NCBI RefSeq assembly: GCF_032999765.1 | Contig: NZ_CP136051.1 | Span: 434,001 to 498,000, forward strand | Direction of reading: 5' to 3' | DNA length: 64,000 nt | Source: Imperialibacter roseus | GTDB lineage: Bacteria > Bacteroidota > Bacteroidia > Cytophagales > Cyclobacteriaceae | Part shown: positions 62,197-64,000 of the stretch, in pieces | Layout of the letters: every line of letters begins with the position of its first letter | Position numbering within the stretch: the first letter of the stretch is position 1 | The notes under the pieces: generated by a model | What the model saw: only the letters and a program-made list of their open reading frames with translations | Databases searched by the model: none | Told to the model about the DNA's origin: nothing | Position numbers and translations under genes: made by a program

Positions 62197-63459
62197 TTAG
62201 CTGCATTCTTTTAGTGATTGCTCCAGCTTGCCGAGGAGTTCATCGGTTTCGCTTTTGTTGATGGTAAATGGTGGTGAAATCAACACGCCGTTTTCATCCG
62301 TTCCTTCTTTTCCTCCCACAGCCGGGTAAATCAGCAGGCCGTTTTGGTAGCAATGCTCAATGAGTTTTGCCTGCATTCCTTTGATGGCAGGATCCAATTC
62401 GAAACCCATCATCAGCCCCTTGCCCCGCACTATTTGCATGACAGGGTATTTCTTTTGGAGGTCATAAAGGGCGGACTTGATGTAAGCACCTTTCTTGATT
62501 ACGTTGTCCAGCAAGTCGTCTTCTTCTACGATATCCAGCACTTTGAGGGCAGTGGCGCAGGAGAGCGGGTGCCCGCTGTAGGTGTGGCCACTCATGATGA
62601 GCCCGCTTCCTTTTTTTATCGGCGCAAGAACCTTGTCGGTCATCAAAGTGGCAGCTATGGGCGCATAGCCGGCTCCCAGGCTTTTTCCAACGGCAACGAT
62701 GTCGGCCTGAGTGCCCCAGTGCTCCATGCCAAACCATGTTCCGGTTCTTCCCAGGCCTGTCATTACCTCATCGGCGATGAACAAAATCTCATGTTTGTCG
62801 CAGACTGCCTTGAAGCAGGCATAGTATTCGTTTACCGGTGCCAGGGCAGTGCCGGCTGCTCCCACCATAGGCTCGGCGACAAAAGCAGCAATCTTTGAAG
62901 GGCCGATGGTGTCGATTGCTTTTTCAAATTCGGCTACCTGATCCTCCAGTGAGTCGTTTTCCAGGTCAGCCGACAAAGCAGGGTATTTCTCCAGCATGGC
63001 TTCAAACCGCTGCCTTCTCAGGGCATGGCCCGATAAGGAAAGTGCCCCCATGGTGATGCCGTGGTAGCTTTTCTTCCGGGTGGTGAAATGTGTCTTTTCA
63101 GGCTTGCCGTTTTCCTGCCAGTACTGAATGGCGATTTTCATAGCCGTTTCAATGGCTTCGGTGCCACTGTTGACGAAAAAGCTGTGCGTCAGTGACTTGT
63201 CAGGCGATAGTTCGTAAAGTCTTGTGGCCAGCTGCTCGGCTTCCTCTGAGGCGAACTGCGACCGGTACACAAACTGGAGCTTGTCTAGTTGTTTTTTGAT
63301 AAAGGGCAGGAGCTTTTCGTGGGAATGGCCCAGCGAGCAAGTCACCGCTCCGGAAGATCCATCGAGGTAGGCCTTGCCGTTTTCATCGTAAATGTAGACG
63401 CCTTTGGCACTCGCTGCCTTGAGGTACGTCTTGTTCAGGTTGGGTTGTATGTTGTGCAC
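62197..63459 (-). CDS. Class III aminotransferase (YodT-like), candidate N6-acetyl-beta-lysine transaminase
   Basis: A 420-residue PLP enzyme. PLP-Asp lies in ILFIADEVMTGLGRTG (about residue 228) and the Schiff-base Lys in IVAVGKSLGAGYAPIAA. The front GVYIYDENGKAYLDGSSGAV and HSFFVNSGTEAIETAMKIA are the usual substrate and phosphate regions. It uses a GTG start at 63459. In the operon it would remove the 3-amino group of N6-acetyl-beta-lysine (the reaction EC 2.6.1.65). Its gene is first, with a strong hairpin upstream that isolates it from the CehA-like gene. Confidence 0.87.
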   Translation of the reverse strand: MHNIQPNLNKTYLKAASAKGVYIYDENGKAYLDGSSGAVTCSLGHSHEKLLPFIKKQLDKLQFVYRSQFASEEAEQLATRLYELSPDKSLTHSFFVNSGTEAIETAMKIAIQYWQENGKPEKTHFTTRKKSYHGITMGALSLSGHALRRQRFEAMLEKYPALSADLENDSLEDQVAEFEKAIDTIGPSKIAAFVAEPMVGAAGTALAPVNEYYACFKAVCDKHEILFIADEVMTGLGRTGTWFGMEHWGTQADIVAVGKSLGAGYAPIAATLMTDKVLAPIKKGSGLIMSGHTYSGHPLSCATALKVLDIVEEDDLLDNVIKKGAYIKSALYDLQKKYPVMQIVRGKGLMMGFELDPAIKGMQAKLIEHCYQNGLLIYPAVGGKEGTDENGVLISPPFTINKSETDELLGKLEQSLKECS

Positions 63460-63525
63460 TTTGCTGCAATTAATTCTGTAGAAAGTTGACGTCGTGGCTG
63501 GTTTTAAGAATCGTCATCTAAAATT

Positions 63526-63583
63526 AGCTTAAAAATCTTCCGATTCCCTTTAGGGTCAGGGTAGTGAGGAAGATTTTTAAGCT
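63526..63583. terminator. Long hairpin with 16-bp perfect arms, shared CCCTTTAGGG core
   Basis: AGCTTAAAAATCTTCC (63526-63541) and GGAAGATTTTTAAGCT (63568-63583) are perfect inverted arms around a 26-base middle with CCCTTTAGGGTCAGGG. On the minus strand it follows the partial gene at 63593 and can act as its terminator (five T in the arm, A/T-rich beyond). It also shares a core block with the element at 21668-21784. Confidence 0.75.
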
Positions 63584-63592
63584 TTCCTTATG

Positions 63593-64000
63593 TCACTTAC
63601 GCTCTTCAAATATCTTTCTAGCCTCTTTGATATCCTTAAGTACCCTGGTTTTTTCAGCTTCCGTATTCCACGTAGTAACAGCCGCAGCTGCTTCTTCAAT
63701 CCGATCAATCCAGGTGAGAAAGTAATCAGCGTCTTCAGCCGAATGTATGGGTTGCCCACCTACGTTTACAAACACCGCATTGGTAGTGGCATAAGGATAG
63801 ATATCGAGGACTTCAGGATTGGGTGCACTGTAAGCCCTGAGAAGCACCCAGGAACTGTTGGAAATATTCAAGGTTCCTGTGAAATCAGCAGTGGTACGGT
63901 CGCCGGTTAACGCAATGGTTTTCACCACCTTCCCATTTTGAATAATTTCCAGCTTGTCGATAGGCACAGAGGAGCGAACAAAGCCTTTGTAGCTGAGCTT
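63593..64000 (-). CDS. Partial exported/hydrolase-like protein, C-terminal end (CehA/McbA metallohydrolase-like)
   Basis: The frame is open to the right edge, so the N-terminus is outside. The 135 visible residues read KLEIIQNGKVVKTIAL, WVLLRAYSAPNPEVLDIYPY and then a helical end (AEKTRVLKDIKEARKIFEER). The 'KLEIIQNGKVV' strand and the 'SSWVLLRAYS' strand are usual in the C-terminal beta domain of CehA/McbA-type PHP metallohydrolases, where a family member would have its metal site in the missing part. The assignment is tentative. Confidence 0.5.
   Translation of the reverse strand, partial: KLSYKGFVRSSVPIDKLEIIQNGKVVKTIALTGDRTTADFTGTLNISNSSWVLLRAYSAPNPEVLDIYPYATTNAVFVNVGGQPIHSAEDADYFLTWIDRIEEAAAAVTTWNTEAEKTRVLKDIKEARKIFEERK

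Overview
The window looks like chromosomal DNA of a Bacteroidota member, most likely order Cytophagales. The grounds are a very large PKD protein with the gliding-motility/type IX secretion (T9SS) C-terminal domain followed by a PorP/SprF protein, two BlaI/M56 pairs, many signal-peptide lipoproteins and outer-membrane barrels, promoters of the TTG-N19-TAnnTTTG type, and a lack of clear Shine-Dalgarno sequences. I saw no tRNA, rRNA, CRISPR array, transposase or phage gene. Most genes lie in short operons.

Layout. 1-2400: end of a glutamine cyclotransferase lipoprotein, a DoxX protein, an AHSA1 protein and a 2-hydroxyacid dehydrogenase. 2500-10800: a housekeeping block on the minus strand, pyrG-yidC and parA-parB-DUF5683-dapB-lepB, with a tandem duplicated intergenic unit before lepB. 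11040-16490: a T9SS-related pair, a 1471-residue PKD protein and PorP/SprF. 16500-31000: YceI, an ArgD-like aminotransferase, a beta-propeller lipoprotein, a class IV aminotransferase with a sulfotransferase-like protein, an MFS carrier preceded by a 117-bp nested inverted repeat, a nucleoside hydrolase, a LytTR regulator beside three 21-bp direct repeats, a class C serine hydrolase, NUDIX, and a first BlaI/M56 pair. 31000-45900: a TetR-FabF operon with a palindromic operator, an N-acyl-D-amino-acid deacylase-like lipoprotein, a TPR histidine kinase, a second BlaI/M56 pair with a methionine-rich tail, an unknown 712-residue exported protein, DinB, TMEM175 and several hypotheticals.

44300-49330 groups ThuA, Gfo/Idh/MocA, a nucleoside-type MFS permease and a PhyH dioxygenase, a set often tied to sugar or polyol use. 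49540-52500 is a GntP-RidA-PLP lyase operon, probably for D-amino or hydroxy-acid use. 52540-55630 holds an esterase, a GH26-like enzyme and a rhamnogalacturonan acetylesterase-like enzyme. Just upstream is a nucleotidyltransferase (MNT) antitoxin-type gene with a broken remnant of its HEPN partner.

58760-63460 is the most coherent metabolic unit: five tightly packed genes (class III aminotransferase, CoA-transferase A and B, M20 deacetylase, beta-lysine N-acetyltransferase). They match the gene content of the Bacillus subtilis yodT-S-R-Q-P group next to kamA and fit a route from N6-acetyl-beta-lysine to 4-aminobutyrate. No kamA is visible here. All functional names come from reading motifs by eye; no database search was run.
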